A stretch of 64,000 bases of DNA, taken from Enemella evansiae (GTDB lineage: Bacteria > Actinomycetota > Actinomycetes > Propionibacteriales > Propionibacteriaceae). A program made the translations under genes and the position numbers. The stretch spans positions 29,180-93,179 of the forward strand of contig NZ_NMVP01000007.1 of assembly GCF_002250705.1 (NCBI RefSeq), written 5' to 3'. The notes below the pieces were generated by a model. It had not been told where the DNA came from. It saw nothing but the letters and a program-made list of their open reading frames with translations, and did no database searches. Of the stretch, positions 1 through 9,668 are shown one piece after another (the first letter of the stretch is position 1; every line of letters starts with the position of its first letter).

Positions 1-1
1 C

Positions 2-256
2 ACCCTGCAGCAGACCGCGGCCACCAAGGCGGGCATCGATCCGCATCTGCTGGTCGCCGCCAACACCTCCGGTGGCGTGGTCGGCAAGATGATCAGCCCG
101 CAGAACCTGGCCATCGCCGCCACCGCGGTGGGCCTGCACGGCAGGGAGTCGGACATCCTGCGCAAGTGCCTGCCCTGGAGCGTGGGCCTGCTGATCGTGC
201 TCTGCCTGCTGATCGGTCTGCAGTCCACCCCGGTGCTCGCCTGGATGCTGCCATGA
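2..256 (+). CDS. lldP: L-lactate permease, C-terminal fragment
   Basis: This is the last 84 codons of a membrane transporter whose start lies outside the window. The fragment has the LldP-family ending: a TAATKAGI/GGVVGKMISPQN-like segment followed by a final hydrophobic helix (LLIVLCLLIGL). LldP proteins import lactate with protons. The stop overlaps the start of lutA (ATGA at 253-256), so permease and lactate oxidation genes are probably co-translated. Assignment rests on these motifs and on the lutABC context; a glycolate permease of the same family cannot be excluded. Confidence 0.85.
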   Translation, partial: TLQQTAATKAGIDPHLLVAANTSGGVVGKMISPQNLAIAATAVGLHGRESDILRKCLPWSVGLLIVLCLLIGLQSTPVLAWMLP

Positions 257-1032
257 CCGAGCTCACCCGACAGACCGACCGTCCCGGCGAGGGGGTGCGG
301 GTCGCCCTGTTCGCCACCTGCATCAATGACACGATGTATCCCGGCACGGCCAGGGCGGTGGTCACCCTGCTGGAGCGGCTGGGCTGCACCGTCGAGTTTC
401 CGCTCACCCAGACCTGCTGCGGTCAGCCGTTCACCAACACCGGCTATTTCGACGAGGCGATGGGCAGCGTACGCACCTTCGTCGACTCGTTCGCCGACCA
501 GGACCACGTGGTGGTGCCCTCGGGATCTTGCGCCGGTTCGATCCGGGAGCAGCATCCGATGCTGGCCCGCCGGCACGGCGACCAGGGCCTGACCGCCGAG
601 GTGCAGCAGCTGGTGCCGCGCACCCGCGAGCTGTCGGAGTTCCTGGTGGACGTGCTCAAGGTGACCGACGTGGGCGCCTATTTCCCACACCGGGTCACCT
701 ATCACCCGACCTGTCACTCGCTGCGGGTCTGCCACGTCGGGGATCGCCCGCTGCAACTGCTGCAGCAGGTGCGCGGACTGACCCTGGCCCCGCTGGCAGA
801 GGCCGACCAGTGCTGCGGGTTCGGCGGCACCTTCGCGGTGAAGAACGCCGACGTGTCGGTGTCCATGGGTGGCGACAAGGTACGCCGGGTGCTCGACACC
901 GGCGCGGAATACCTCGTCGCCGGCGACAACTCCTGCCTGACCCATCTCGGTGGGTTGCTCTCCCGGCAGCGCACCGGCGTACGCCCGATCCACCTGGCCG
1001 AGATCCTGGCCAGCACCGAGGAGGACGGATGA
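253..1032 (+). CDS. lutA: Lactate utilization protein A, (Fe-S)-binding CCG-domain protein
   Basis: This 259-residue protein has two cysteine-rich CCG modules (CCGQPF near residue 55, CCGFGGTF near residue 187), the hallmark of LutA/LldE. It is a subunit of the cytoplasmic iron-sulfur complex LutABC that oxidises L-lactate to pyruvate. I chose the ATG at 253 over an upstream in-frame start at 166 because it forms an ATGA overlap with the permease stop and the protein then starts at the usual family position. It overlaps lutB by ATGA at 1029-1032. Confidence 0.92.
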   Translation: MTELTRQTDRPGEGVRVALFATCINDTMYPGTARAVVTLLERLGCTVEFPLTQTCCGQPFTNTGYFDEAMGSVRTFVDSFADQDHVVVPSGSCAGSIREQHPMLARRHGDQGLTAEVQQLVPRTRELSEFLVDVLKVTDVGAYFPHRVTYHPTCHSLRVCHVGDRPLQLLQQVRGLTLAPLAEADQCCGFGGTFAVKNADVSVSMGGDKVRRVLDTGAEYLVAGDNSCLTHLGGLLSRQRTGVRPIHLAEILASTEEDG

Positions 1033-2534
1033 ACAGCGAGCTGAACCGCACCACACCCGCCGCAGCGCCGGTCAGGCGTACGCCGGCACCGCCGGCAGAG
1101 ACCTTCCTCGGGATGCCGAAATTCCCTGTGGGGGCAAAGAAGGCGCTCGGCAACAGCCAGCTGCGGGTCAACCTGCGCCACGCCACCGGCACCATCCGCA
1201 CCAAGCGGGCCAACGTGGTCGCCGAGGTGGACGAGTGGGAGCAGCTGCGGGTGGCCGGGGCTGCGATCAAGGACCGCACCCTGCGCCACCTGGACGATTA
1301 TCTGATCCAGCTCGAGGAGTCGTTGACCCGGGCCGGGGCGCACGTGCACTGGGCCCGCGACGCCGACGAGGCGAACCGGATCGTGATCGAGCTGACCCGC
1401 GCCACCGGCTCGGACGAGGTGGTCAAGGTCAAGTCGATGGCCACCCAGGAGATCGGGCTCAACGAGGCCCTCGAAGAGGCCGGAATCGCCGCCTGGGAGA
1501 CTGACCTGGCCGAGCTGATCGTCCAGCTCGGACACGACCACCCCTCGCACATCCTGGTGCCGGCGATCCACCGCAACCGCGCCGAGGTGCGGGAGATCTT
1601 CCTGCAGGAGATGGGCGAATGGGGCGTACCGGCGCCGGCGGGGCTGAGCGATCGGCCCGTCGATCTGGCCGCCGCGGCGCGGGCACACCTGCGGGAGAAG
1701 TTCCTTCGGGCCAAGGTCGCCATCTCGGGCGCCAACTTCGCCGTCGCGGAGACCGGCACCCTGGTCGTGGTCGAGTCCGAGGGCAACGGGCGGATGTGTC
1801 TGACCCTGCCCGAGACGCTGATTTCGGTTGTGGGCATCGAAAAGCTGGTGCCCACCTTTGCAGACCTGGAGGTGTTCCTGCGGTTGCTCCCCCGCTCCTC
1901 GACCGGGGAGCGGATGAACCCCTACACCTCGATGTGGTCCGGCAACAGCTCTGGTGACGGGCCGCAGAACGTGCACGTGGTGCTGGTCGACAACGGGCGC
2001 ACCAACGCCCTCGCCGACGAGTTGGGTCGCCAGGCGCTGCGCTGCATCCGCTGTTCGGCCTGCCTGAACATCTGCCCGGTCTATGAGCGGGTCGGCGGTC
2101 ACGCCTACGGGTCGGTCTATCCAGGTCCGATCGGCGCGGTGCTCACCCCGCAGTTGCGCGGGGTCGACACCGACCTGGACGCGTCGCTGCCCTATGCCAG
2201 CTCGCTGTGCGGGGCCTGCTTCGAGGTGTGCCCGGTCCGGATCGAGATCCCGGAGATGCTGGTGGAGTTGCGCAATCGGGTGACCCGGGACCATCCCGAT
2301 CTGGCCGAACGGGCGGCGATGAAGGCGGCCGCCTGGCTGATGGCCGATCACCGCAACCTTGAGCGTGGTCAGGCCGCCGCGAGCCTGGGCGGGCGCCTGT
2401 TCGGGCGCACGCAGAAGCTGGGGGCGATCCCGCTGCCGATCGCGTCCGCATGGAGCGGTGCCCGCGACATCCCGCTGCCCCCGCGGGAAACCTTCCGCAC
2501 CTGGTGGCGCAAGAACCGTGAGGAGCACCGATGA
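1029..2534 (+). CDS. lutB: Lactate utilization protein B, iron-sulfur subunit
   Basis: This is a 501-residue LutB/LldF protein. The N-terminal two-thirds is a LUD domain. The C-terminal part carries two 4Fe-4S motifs, CxxCxxCxxxCP starting near residue 339 and CGACxxxCP near residue 394. In the LutABC complex it carries electrons during lactate oxidation. The start ATG at 1029 overlaps the lutA stop; the frame stays open upstream to 528, but that stretch is antisense-like shadow of lutA. Its stop overlaps the lutC start (ATGA at 2531). Confidence 0.93.
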   Translation: MNSELNRTTPAAAPVRRTPAPPAETFLGMPKFPVGAKKALGNSQLRVNLRHATGTIRTKRANVVAEVDEWEQLRVAGAAIKDRTLRHLDDYLIQLEESLTRAGAHVHWARDADEANRIVIELTRATGSDEVVKVKSMATQEIGLNEALEEAGIAAWETDLAELIVQLGHDHPSHILVPAIHRNRAEVREIFLQEMGEWGVPAPAGLSDRPVDLAAAARAHLREKFLRAKVAISGANFAVAETGTLVVVESEGNGRMCLTLPETLISVVGIEKLVPTFADLEVFLRLLPRSSTGERMNPYTSMWSGNSSGDGPQNVHVVLVDNGRTNALADELGRQALRCIRCSACLNICPVYERVGGHAYGSVYPGPIGAVLTPQLRGVDTDLDASLPYASSLCGACFEVCPVRIEIPEMLVELRNRVTRDHPDLAERAAMKAAAWLMADHRNLERGQAAASLGGRLFGRTQKLGAIPLPIASAWSGARDIPLPPRETFRTWWRKNREEHR

Positions 2535-3205
2535 ACGCCCGTGAGGAGATTCTGGGCCGGGTACGCCGAGCCATCGCCGATGTCGGCGGCGGCGATCCGA
2601 CCCAGGACGTCGAGGTGCCGTGGCAGTTTGGCCGCAACACACCCATGCCCGACATCTGGGACCGGTTCACCGAACGGGTCGAGGACTATCGCGCCCGGGT
2701 CGTCCGCTGCTCCGCCGACGAGGTGGCGGGGCAGGTTACGGCCGCGCTGAGTGCCACCGGGGCACGCCGTGTTGTCGCACCTGAGGGACTGGATGTCGTG
2801 TGGCAGCAGCAGCTGCGGGAATCCGGGTTCGACCTGGTGTTGGACCCTTCCGGGGCCGTGACACTCGACGCGAGTGAGCTGGACCGGATCGACGCGGTGG
2901 TTTCGGCGGCGGCCGTCGGGATCGCCGAGACCGGCACCGTGGTCCTCGACCATCGCCCCGATCAGGGACGGCGGGCGCTGACCCTGGTGCCGGACGTGCA
3001 CGTGTGTGTGGTGGGCGCCGATCAGGTGGTGTCCGACGTGCCGGAGGCCGTGGCGCGGTTGGCCGAATCGGTGGCCGCCGGCCTGCCGCTCACCTGGATC
3101 AGCGGTCCGAGCGCCACCTCCGACATCGAGCTGGACCGGGTCGAGGGCGTCCATGGCCCGCGGACCCTGGTGGTCATCCTCGCCGACCATGCGGACGTCG
3201 GCTGA
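2531..3205 (+). CDS. lutC: Lactate utilization protein C (LUD domain)
   Basis: This 224-residue protein is the third LutABC subunit, a single LUD domain with the glycine-rich and acidic segments typical of the family (AAVGIAETGTVVLDH; WISGPSATSDIELDRVEGVH). It is the last gene of the lldP-lutA-lutB-lutC unit, in which all three junctions are ATGA overlaps. A dispersed hairpin repeat follows the stop and may end or stabilise the transcript. No regulator of the lut operon is visible in the window. Confidence 0.92.
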   Translation: MNAREEILGRVRRAIADVGGGDPTQDVEVPWQFGRNTPMPDIWDRFTERVEDYRARVVRCSADEVAGQVTAALSATGARRVVAPEGLDVVWQQQLRESGFDLVLDPSGAVTLDASELDRIDAVVSAAAVGIAETGTVVLDHRPDQGRRALTLVPDVHVCVVGADQVVSDVPEAVARLAESVAAGLPLTWISGPSATSDIELDRVEGVHGPRTLVVILADHADVG

Positions 3206-3239
3206 GCGAGCGAGGAACGAGCGAGTCGAAGCCACCCAC

Positions 3240-3280
3240 GTTCTTCGAGTAGGTCGCGCAGCGACCGTGTCGAGAAGAAC
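3240..3280. repeat. Intergenic hairpin repeat, copy R1
   Basis: Outer arms GTTCTTCGAG and CGAGAAGAAC flank an inner stem GGTCGC/GCGACC. It lies between the convergent ends of lutC and argG. This copy differs from the others in the outer arms (GTTCTTC instead of GTTCATC), and the opposite arm changes to match (GAAGAAC), which argues for selection on pairing. Confidence 0.8.
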
Positions 3281-3297
3281 CGTTGCCAGCAGGCTCC

Positions 3298-4725
<1,428 letters not shown>

Positions 4726-4730
4726 CTAAC

Positions 4731-4742
4731 GCATAGTTATGC
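4731..4742 (-). promoter_or_regulatory. Possible ArgR operator (ARG-box-like palindrome)
   Basis: GCATAGTTATGC is a perfect palindrome with a 2-bp centre. It lies just upstream of the putative argG -10 element TAGCAT (4723-4728, read on the minus strand). Its position and A/T-rich TGCATA-like arms fit an ArgR half or core box. This is inference from pattern and gene context. Confidence 0.45.
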
Positions 4743-4756
4743 CAATGGTCGAATGA

Positions 4757-5548
4757 TCATTCCTCGGATGGGTTGGCGGCGTGCTGGTCAACCGGCCCGT
4801 AAACGAGTTCAAGGTTTACCCGCAAGGCGGCGAACCAGCGCTCCCGATCCTCCTTCGGGAAGGATCCCTCCGCGGGTAACTTGCGCCAAAGCCCCTGAAG
4901 TATGGGGTCATCGGCGAGACTCGCAGTCGAATCAGGCGAACTGCCTGTAGCCGACCCAGCCACAGCCGCGCCGCTGGCGCCGCCTGCCGCACCTGATGAC
5001 GGCGGCATTACGAGCCGCTCGCGCCCCGACCAGAAGAGATTCGCTTTCTCGGCAGACCTTGTGAAAGCCTGACGCGCCTTATCGGTCTGCTTTGCAGCCA
5101 CACCGAGGGAGAGCATCTCAGACTCAAGTCCGGCATCGCTTGGCAGGCTAGTTCCCTGATATCTCTCGTATATGGCCGCATACAGTGGAACATTCATGAA
5201 TGCGGCGACTAGCGCACCCTCACGGTCATCTGCCACATCCTGACCTAGGGGTGTAAGAGCGACGTCTCCCCGATTGTGAGTGATTACACCGAATGTCGCG
5301 GCCGTAGCCAACTTCACCCGGAACGCTCCGCTGGTGGACTTCTGCTGCAACGCCGCCGCCAGTTGGTCAACGCTGCAGCTCGAACCAAATCGTCCCTTCA
5401 CGGTCTTGGCGACTTGTTGGGCATCTTTGATATCGGTGTAGGGGAATTTGATAGTTGAGCGCGCCCGCGCACGCGCAGAACTCGCGGGGACGTCTGACAA
5501 GGACTCGTCAACACGATCGGATATCACGGCTCCATCCTTCAGGCCCAC
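4757..5548 (-). CDS. Hypothetical protein of unknown function
   Basis: I do not recognise this 263-residue protein. Residues about 30-110 (FPYTDIKDAQQVAKTVKG, then a short basic/hydrophobic repeat ending GVITHNRGDVALTPLGQDV) look like a winged-helix-type fold, and the section near residues 195-220 is a low-complexity Gly/Ala/Ser linker. Its base composition and codon use are clearly less GC-rich than the neighbours, which suggests recent acquisition. It starts with GTG at 5548, close behind a CATACT box with no ribosome binding site. A degenerate tRNA-like sequence lies directly upstream, so it may be cargo left by an integrated element. Confidence 0.65.
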   Translation of the reverse strand: MGLKDGAVISDRVDESLSDVPASSARARARSTIKFPYTDIKDAQQVAKTVKGRFGSSCSVDQLAAALQQKSTSGAFRVKLATAATFGVITHNRGDVALTPLGQDVADDREGALVAAFMNVPLYAAIYERYQGTSLPSDAGLESEMLSLGVAAKQTDKARQAFTRSAEKANLFWSGRERLVMPPSSGAAGGASGAAVAGSATGSSPDSTASLADDPILQGLWRKLPAEGSFPKEDRERWFAALRVNLELVYGPVDQHAANPSEE

Positions 5549-5563
5549 TGCTAGTATGGACGT

Positions 5564-5630
5564 GGACCGGACGGGAGTTGAATCCGCTCGGGAGGTCTCA
5601 AATCTGCCCTCGGCAACCCTGCCCCGGCCC
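5564..5630 (-). pseudogene. Degenerate tRNA-like sequence (possible integration scar)
   Basis: On the minus strand, 5630-5624 (GGGCCGG) can pair with 5570-5564 (CCGGTCC) as a 7-bp acceptor stem with one G-U pair. Next to the 3' strand is a T-arm-like GCGGA-TTCAACT-CCCGT with the conserved TTCRA loop but a mismatched closing pair. GTTGCCGAG resembles a class II D-arm. At 67 nt it is too short, and no good anticodon stem forms. It is therefore not called as a functional tRNA. Confidence 0.3.
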
Positions 5631-5646
5631 CCTGTCGATTGACAGG

Positions 5647-5679
5647 AAGTGGCGAGTCCTCAGTGAGGGCTCGCCACTT
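5647..5679. terminator. Strong hairpin, likely terminator
   Basis: AAGTGGCGAG (5647-5656) pairs perfectly with CTCGCCACTT (5670-5679), and the loop contains a further small CCTC/GAGG stem. A second palindrome, CCTGTC-GATT-GACAGG (5631-5646), is directly adjacent. The pair lies downstream of era and upstream of the orphan gene. There is no clear T-tract, so factor-independent termination is probable but not certain. Confidence 0.55.
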
Positions 5680-5734
5680 ATATGACGCGCTGTCCCCCAT
5701 TGCAAGGAACGTCGCATACAGCGCGCATAAATTC

Positions 5735-6676
5735 TCAGAAGCCGAGCCGGTTCAGATACTTCGGGTCACGCTGCCACTCCTTGAGCACCTTGACCCGCAG
5801 GTCGAGATGCACCGGGGTGCCGAGCAGCCGGGCGATCTGTTGCCGGGCCTGGCTGCCGACCTCCTTGAGCCGGGAGCCCTTGTGGCCGATCATGATCCCC
5901 TTCTGGGAATCCCGCTCGACGATCAGGTTGGCGTAGATGTCGAGCAGCGGCTTGTCCTCCGGGCGGCCCTCGCGCAGACCCATCTCCTCGACGGTGACCA
6001 CGATCGAGTGCGGCAGTTCATCGCGTACGCCCTCCAGCGCGCATTCGCGGATCAGCTCGGCCACCAGCGTCTCGGTCGGCTCGTCGGTGACCTCGCCGTC
6101 GGGATAGTACGCCGGGCCCTCGGGCAGTAGTGAGATCAGCACGTCCGCGACCTCGTCGACCTGTTCCCCGGACACCGCCGACACCGGCACCACGTGCTCC
6201 CATCGGATGCCGAGTTTCTCTTCCAGGGCAGCGATCGCGAGCAGGTGCTGGCGCATCCGGTCGCCGGAGACGAGGTCGGACTTGGTGGCCAGCGCGACCA
6301 GTTTCGGCCGCTTCGGCAGCGCCGCGATCTCCGAGACCAGGTGGGTGTCACCGGGGCCGACGCGCTGGTCGGCGGGCAGGCAGACGCCGATCACGTCGAC
6401 CTCGGACCAGGTGTCGTGCACCAGCGTGTTGAGCCGCTCGCCGAGCAGGGTCCGCGGCTTGTGCAGCCCGGGAGTATCGATCAGCACCAACTGCGCGTCG
6501 GGGCGGGTGACGATGCCGCGGATCACGTGCCGGGTGGTCTGCGGTTTACTCGAGGTGATCGCGATCTTCGAGCCGACCAGCGCATTGGTCAGCGTGGACT
6601 TGCCCGCGTTCGGGCGGCCCACGAAGCAGGCGAAACCGGAGCGGAAGCCCTCGGGGGTCGGTTCGATCGTCGTCAC
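5735..6676 (-). CDS. era: GTPase Era
   Basis: Era is an essential GTPase that binds 16S rRNA and helps assemble the small ribosomal subunit. The 313-residue protein has G1 GRPNAGKST (residues 20-28), DTPG, TKSD, and a C-terminal KH domain containing IMIGHKGSRLKEVG. The open frame extends further upstream, but GTG at 6676 gives the family N-terminus and has TACACT six bases before it, consistent with a leaderless mRNA. In most actinobacteria era follows the CNNM/ybeY/phoH block; here about 1.6 kb of other genes separates them. Confidence 0.95.
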   Translation of the reverse strand: MTTIEPTPEGFRSGFACFVGRPNAGKSTLTNALVGSKIAITSSKPQTTRHVIRGIVTRPDAQLVLIDTPGLHKPRTLLGERLNTLVHDTWSEVDVIGVCLPADQRVGPGDTHLVSEIAALPKRPKLVALATKSDLVSGDRMRQHLLAIAALEEKLGIRWEHVVPVSAVSGEQVDEVADVLISLLPEGPAYYPDGEVTDEPTETLVAELIRECALEGVRDELPHSIVVTVEEMGLREGRPEDKPLLDIYANLIVERDSQKGIMIGHKGSRLKEVGSQARQQIARLLGTPVHLDLRVKVLKEWQRDPKYLNRLGF

Positions 6677-6680
6677 GCGG

Positions 6681-7223
6681 TCAGTGTAGGGGTTGGCCGG
6701 CGCCCGGATCCGGGAAGCGCAGCCCGGGTGGTGGCGTACCCGTCCGACGTGCGGCCAGATCGCGGGCGAGTTTCGAGCTGCGCAGGCCGCTGCGGAACAG
6801 CCGCGCCAGATCGGAGGGGTTGTCGTGGCTGAGCTGCACATGGAAGTAGTTGATCTGCTCCAGCACGGCCAGCACCGCGGTGCCGAGACCGGGCAGCCAG
6901 GCGATCCCGTTGGGCCCGCGCAGTACCACGACCAGCAGCAGTGCGCCGAGGCTGAGCACCCAGCCGATCGGCCGGAGCACGGCGAAGGCGCCCAGACCGC
7001 GCGGCAGCATGGTGCGCTCATCGAGCTGGCGCACCTTGGTGGCCCAGTACGCCGCCCCGGCCAGCAGGAGCACCCCGCAGGCCACGGCGCCGCTCAGATT
7101 CGCCACAGTCAGCGGCCAGCCGAAGAACCAGAACATCCCCGGCAGCAGGATCACCGCATTGAACGTCTCGATCAGAGCCAACGACCGGTAACGACCGCGC
7201 AGTCGGCGCACCGGGTAGCTCAC
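6681..7223 (-). CDS. Small membrane protein of unknown function
   Basis: This protein of about 180 residues has four predicted hydrophobic segments (roughly residues 20-42, 46-66, 88-110 and 112-132) and a basic N-terminus (SYPVRRLRGRYRSL) and C-terminus. The C-terminal region NYFHVQLSHDNPSDLARLFRSGLRSSKLARDL is polar and may face the cytoplasm. Similar short proteins occur beside era-region genes in actinobacteria, but no function is known to me. It ends four bases before the era GTG and could be co-transcribed. The GTG start at 7223 is a best guess; the frame remains open upstream. Confidence 0.7.
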   Translation of the reverse strand: MSYPVRRLRGRYRSLALIETFNAVILLPGMFWFFGWPLTVANLSGAVACGVLLLAGAAYWATKVRQLDERTMLPRGLGAFAVLRPIGWVLSLGALLLVVVLRGPNGIAWLPGLGTAVLAVLEQINYFHVQLSHDNPSDLARLFRSGLRSSKLARDLAARRTGTPPPGLRFPDPGAGQPLH

Positions 7224-7263
7224 CTTCCGCAACCTACCCCCCGGCCTACCCCTCCGCCGACCC

Positions 7264-7719
7264 TCACGCCCGGAAGTTGCCCGGCCTTGGTTGCAGGTGC
7301 GGGGCCGCGTACCCCGGCTCCCAGGGAAATCTCCCATCGCGGTCGTCATAGCTGAGTTGGAGGACCGGCACCGAGAACTCCGCCGGACGTTGGTAGTGCC
7401 GGTTCGCGCCGAACACGATCTCACCGGGATTGGGCACCACCTCGGGCACCATCCGATGCGGCCAGTTCGGGAAGGTGATCAGCTGGCCCGGCAGCAACTG
7501 CTCGCCGTCCTTGACGCGCTGCCCCAGCTCATTCAGCATCGGATGCGCGGAGTCGACGGGCATCCCGAGCACCAGCAGCTCCGGATGGCCGTAACCGAAC
7601 ATCCCGATGGTGTAGGCGAACGGGATCGCGGCATCGGGGCAGGTGCAGCCCGGCACCTCGCAATCACCGGCGTAGATGTACTCGACCGTCCACCCGAACT
7701 TCCGGATCATCCCCGACAC
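7264..7719 (-). CDS. DUF4262 domain protein, possibly truncated by an in-frame stop
   Basis: The 151-residue product has the DUF4262 features AYTIGMFGYGHPELLVLG and later QLSYDDRDGRFPWEPGY. The function of this family is unknown. The GTG at 7719 has no ribosome binding site. In the same frame upstream, an ATG at 7767 sits behind a good AAAGGAG site, but its ninth codon is TAG (7741-7743). The reading MDQIQLQA-stop-LDQDDARVSG continues directly into this ORF. The gene is therefore either a recent nonsense mutant, a reinitiation case, or a sequencing error. Confidence 0.75.
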   Translation of the reverse strand: MSGMIRKFGWTVEYIYAGDCEVPGCTCPDAAIPFAYTIGMFGYGHPELLVLGMPVDSAHPMLNELGQRVKDGEQLLPGQLITFPNWPHRMVPEVVPNPGEIVFGANRHYQRPAEFSVPVLQLSYDDRDGRFPWEPGYAAPHLQPRPGNFRA

Positions 7720-7740
7720 CCGGGCATCATCCTGATCGAG

Positions 7741-7767
7741 CTAGGCCTGCAACTGGATCTGGTCCAT
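7741..7767 (-). other. Original start region of the DUF4262 gene with in-frame TAG
   Basis: ATG at 7765-7767 is preceded by AAAGGAG at optimal spacing, and eight codons later a TAG at 7741-7743 interrupts the frame. Without the stop, the protein would be 16 residues longer and start at a normal distance from the conserved domain. Seen directly in the sequence. Confidence 0.75.
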
Positions 7768-7847
7768 GACCGCTCCTTTCATTCGATTCTCAGTTCGAAT
7801 CATAGGCTGGCCCTCCGACACCGGCGCCGGTTCGGCATACTCGGTGC

Positions 7848-8243
7848 ATGGTCTTCGCCGCCCGGCATCTGTCCGTTTCGATCTCGCGCCCGCCGGCCGC
7901 GGTGATCGCCTTCGCGGGTGACCCCGAGAACCTCCCGCAGTGGGCGGCCGGGCTGAGCGCCGGCATCCGGAAGGTGGATGGCACCTGGGTCACGGAGTCA
8001 CCGATGGGCACGGTGGAGGTGGCGTTCACCGGCCCGATCGAGGCCGGGATCCTCGATCACGACGTGCGGTTGCCCGATGGCGCCGTCGTGCACAATCCGC
8101 TGCGGGTACTGGCCAACGACAACGGCAGCGAGGTGGTCTTCACGCTGTATCGGCTGCCCGGCGTACCCGACGCCGATTTCGAGCACGACGCGGAGCTGGT
8201 ACGCGCGGATCTGGAGCGGCTGCGGGCGATCCTCGAGCCCTAG
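7848..8243 (+). CDS. SRPBCC (START-like) family protein
   Basis: The 131-residue product begins ARHLSVSISRPPAAVIAFAGDPENLPQWAAGL, the usual SRPBCC start in which a short helix after the first strand contains a P-x-x-L-P-x-W motif. The fold binds hydrophobic ligands in polyketide cyclases and Bet v 1-like proteins; the ligand here is unknown. CATACT lies six bases before the ATG and there is no Shine-Dalgarno site, so it is probably leaderless. It is divergent from the DUF4262 gene. Confidence 0.8.
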   Translation: MVFAARHLSVSISRPPAAVIAFAGDPENLPQWAAGLSAGIRKVDGTWVTESPMGTVEVAFTGPIEAGILDHDVRLPDGAVVHNPLRVLANDNGSEVVFTLYRLPGVPDADFEHDAELVRADLERLRAILEP

Positions 8244-8253
8244 GTCGGTAGGA

Positions 8254-8314
8254 CCTCATCGCGACACGTACGCCCGGCTCCGCTTCGCTGCGCCGGGCGT
8301 ACTACTCGATGAGC
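8254..8314. repeat. Intergenic hairpin repeat, copy R2
   Basis: Outer arms CTCATC and GATGAG enclose a long inner stem starting GTACGCCCGGC and ending GCCGGGCGTAC. It lies between convergent SRPBCC and CNNM genes. In this orientation the CGACACG arm comes first and TACTCGATGAG last. Confidence 0.75.
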
Positions 8315-8324
8315 GGGATGAGCG

Positions 8325-9668
8325 TCAGGTGGCCCGCTCGGCGGATTCGGCGGCGAGCGCGGCGGCGGCCTCCGCGCCGGCGTCGTCGGCCTCGGGGTCG
8401 GGCAGTCGGGTCACCAGCAGGGTGTCGATGCGATTGCGGCGGCCGGCGCCCCGTTCGGCGACCAGTTCCAGCCCGTGCACCCGGACCACCGAGCCGGGGA
8501 TCGGTACCTTGTTCAACTCCTTGGCCATCAACCCGCCCGCGGAGTCGACATCCTCGTCGTCCAGTTCGAGACCGAACAGGTCCCCCAACTCGTCGATCGG
8601 CAGGCGTGCCGAGACCCGATAGCGGTCCTCACCCAGCCGGACGAACGGCGGCAGCTCGGAGTCGTCGTACTCGTCGACGATCTCGCCGACGATCTCCTCC
8701 AGGATGTCCTCGATCGTCGCCATCCCGGCGGTCCCACCGAACTCGTCGACGACGATCACCAGGTGGCTGCGGCTCGCCTGCATCTCCTGCAGCAGTTCGT
8801 CCACCGGCTTGGAGTCCGGGCACCAGACCGGGCGGCGCATCATCGATCCGACCCGCTCGCTGGTCTGCGCGTCGGCGTTGTCGTAGACCCGTTTCATCAG
8901 GTCCTTCAGATACAGCACGCCGACCACGTCGTCGAGGCCGCCCTCACCGACCACGGGGATCCGGGAGAAGCCGGAGCGCAGCGCCAGCGACATCGCCTGC
9001 CGCAGGGTCTTGTTCTCCTCGATGAAGACCATGTCGGTCCGCGGCACCATCACCTCCTTGACGATGGTGTCGCCGAGATCGAAGACCGAGTTGATCATCT
9101 TGTGCTCGCCGGCCTCGATCAGGTCGCTGGCCACGGCCCGGTCGACCAGCTCGCGCAGCTCGGCCTCGGTGGAGAACGGCCCGTCGGCGAACCCGCGCCC
9201 GGGGGTCAGCGCATTGCCCAGCAGGATCAGCAATTGCGGCAGCGGCCCGAGCACGGTGGTGAGCAGCGACAGCGGCCCCGCGGCGGCGCAGGCGACCCGG
9301 TCGGCGTGCTGGCGGCCGAGCGTACGCGGGGCCACCCCCCACAGAATGAAGGAGACCAGCACCATCGAACCGATCACGGTCAGCAACCGCACCCAGTCCC
9401 GCTGCACATTGCCGAAGACCACCAGCGAAACCAGCGTGATCGCCGCGATCTCCAGCAGGACACGGAAGAACAGCGCGGTGTTCAGATAGGGCGGCGGGTC
9501 CTCGGTGATCAGCAGCAGCTTCTTCGCCCCCGCCCGGCCCTCCTCCACCAGGTGCTCCGCACGGGCCCGGGAAAAGGAATAGAGCGAGGCCTCGGCGGCC
9601 GCCATCAGCCCGGCCAGGATCGTCAGCAGCAGCGCGATCCCCAGCCGCAGCCAGTCACTGGAGGTCAC
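8325..9668 (-). CDS. CNNM/CorC family membrane protein (hemolysin C-like)
   Basis: This 447-residue protein has an N-terminal DUF21/CNNM membrane domain (about residues 1-170), a CBS-domain pair (about 200-330, with VMVPRTDMVFIEE and LVIVVDEFGGTAGMATIEDILEEIVGEI), and a C-terminal CorC/HlyC transporter-associated domain. Members are linked to Mg/Co ion homeostasis in the membrane; the hemolysin name is historical. The start ATG overlaps the ybeY stop (9665-9668), forming a phoH-ybeY-CNNM operon that is conserved in actinobacteria. Confidence 0.9.
   Translation of the reverse strand: MTSSDWLRLGIALLLTILAGLMAAAEASLYSFSRARAEHLVEEGRAGAKKLLLITEDPPPYLNTALFFRVLLEIAAITLVSLVVFGNVQRDWVRLLTVIGSMVLVSFILWGVAPRTLGRQHADRVACAAAGPLSLLTTVLGPLPQLLILLGNALTPGRGFADGPFSTEAELRELVDRAVASDLIEAGEHKMINSVFDLGDTIVKEVMVPRTDMVFIEENKTLRQAMSLALRSGFSRIPVVGEGGLDDVVGVLYLKDLMKRVYDNADAQTSERVGSMMRRPVWCPDSKPVDELLQEMQASRSHLVIVVDEFGGTAGMATIEDILEEIVGEIVDEYDDSELPPFVRLGEDRYRVSARLPIDELGDLFGLELDDEDVDSAGGLMAKELNKVPIPGSVVRVHGLELVAERGAGRRNRIDTLLVTRLPDPEADDAGAEAAAALAAESAERAT

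Noticed and set aside
714..2642. Long minus-strand ORF opposite lutAB
   Set aside because: Shadow frame: the plus strand has the LutA/LutB motifs, and the antisense product is Arg/Gly/His-rich with no recognisable domain.
5564..5630. Functional tRNA on the minus strand
   Set aside because: Too short, mismatched T-stem end and no good anticodon stem; kept only as a degenerate tRNA-like sequence.
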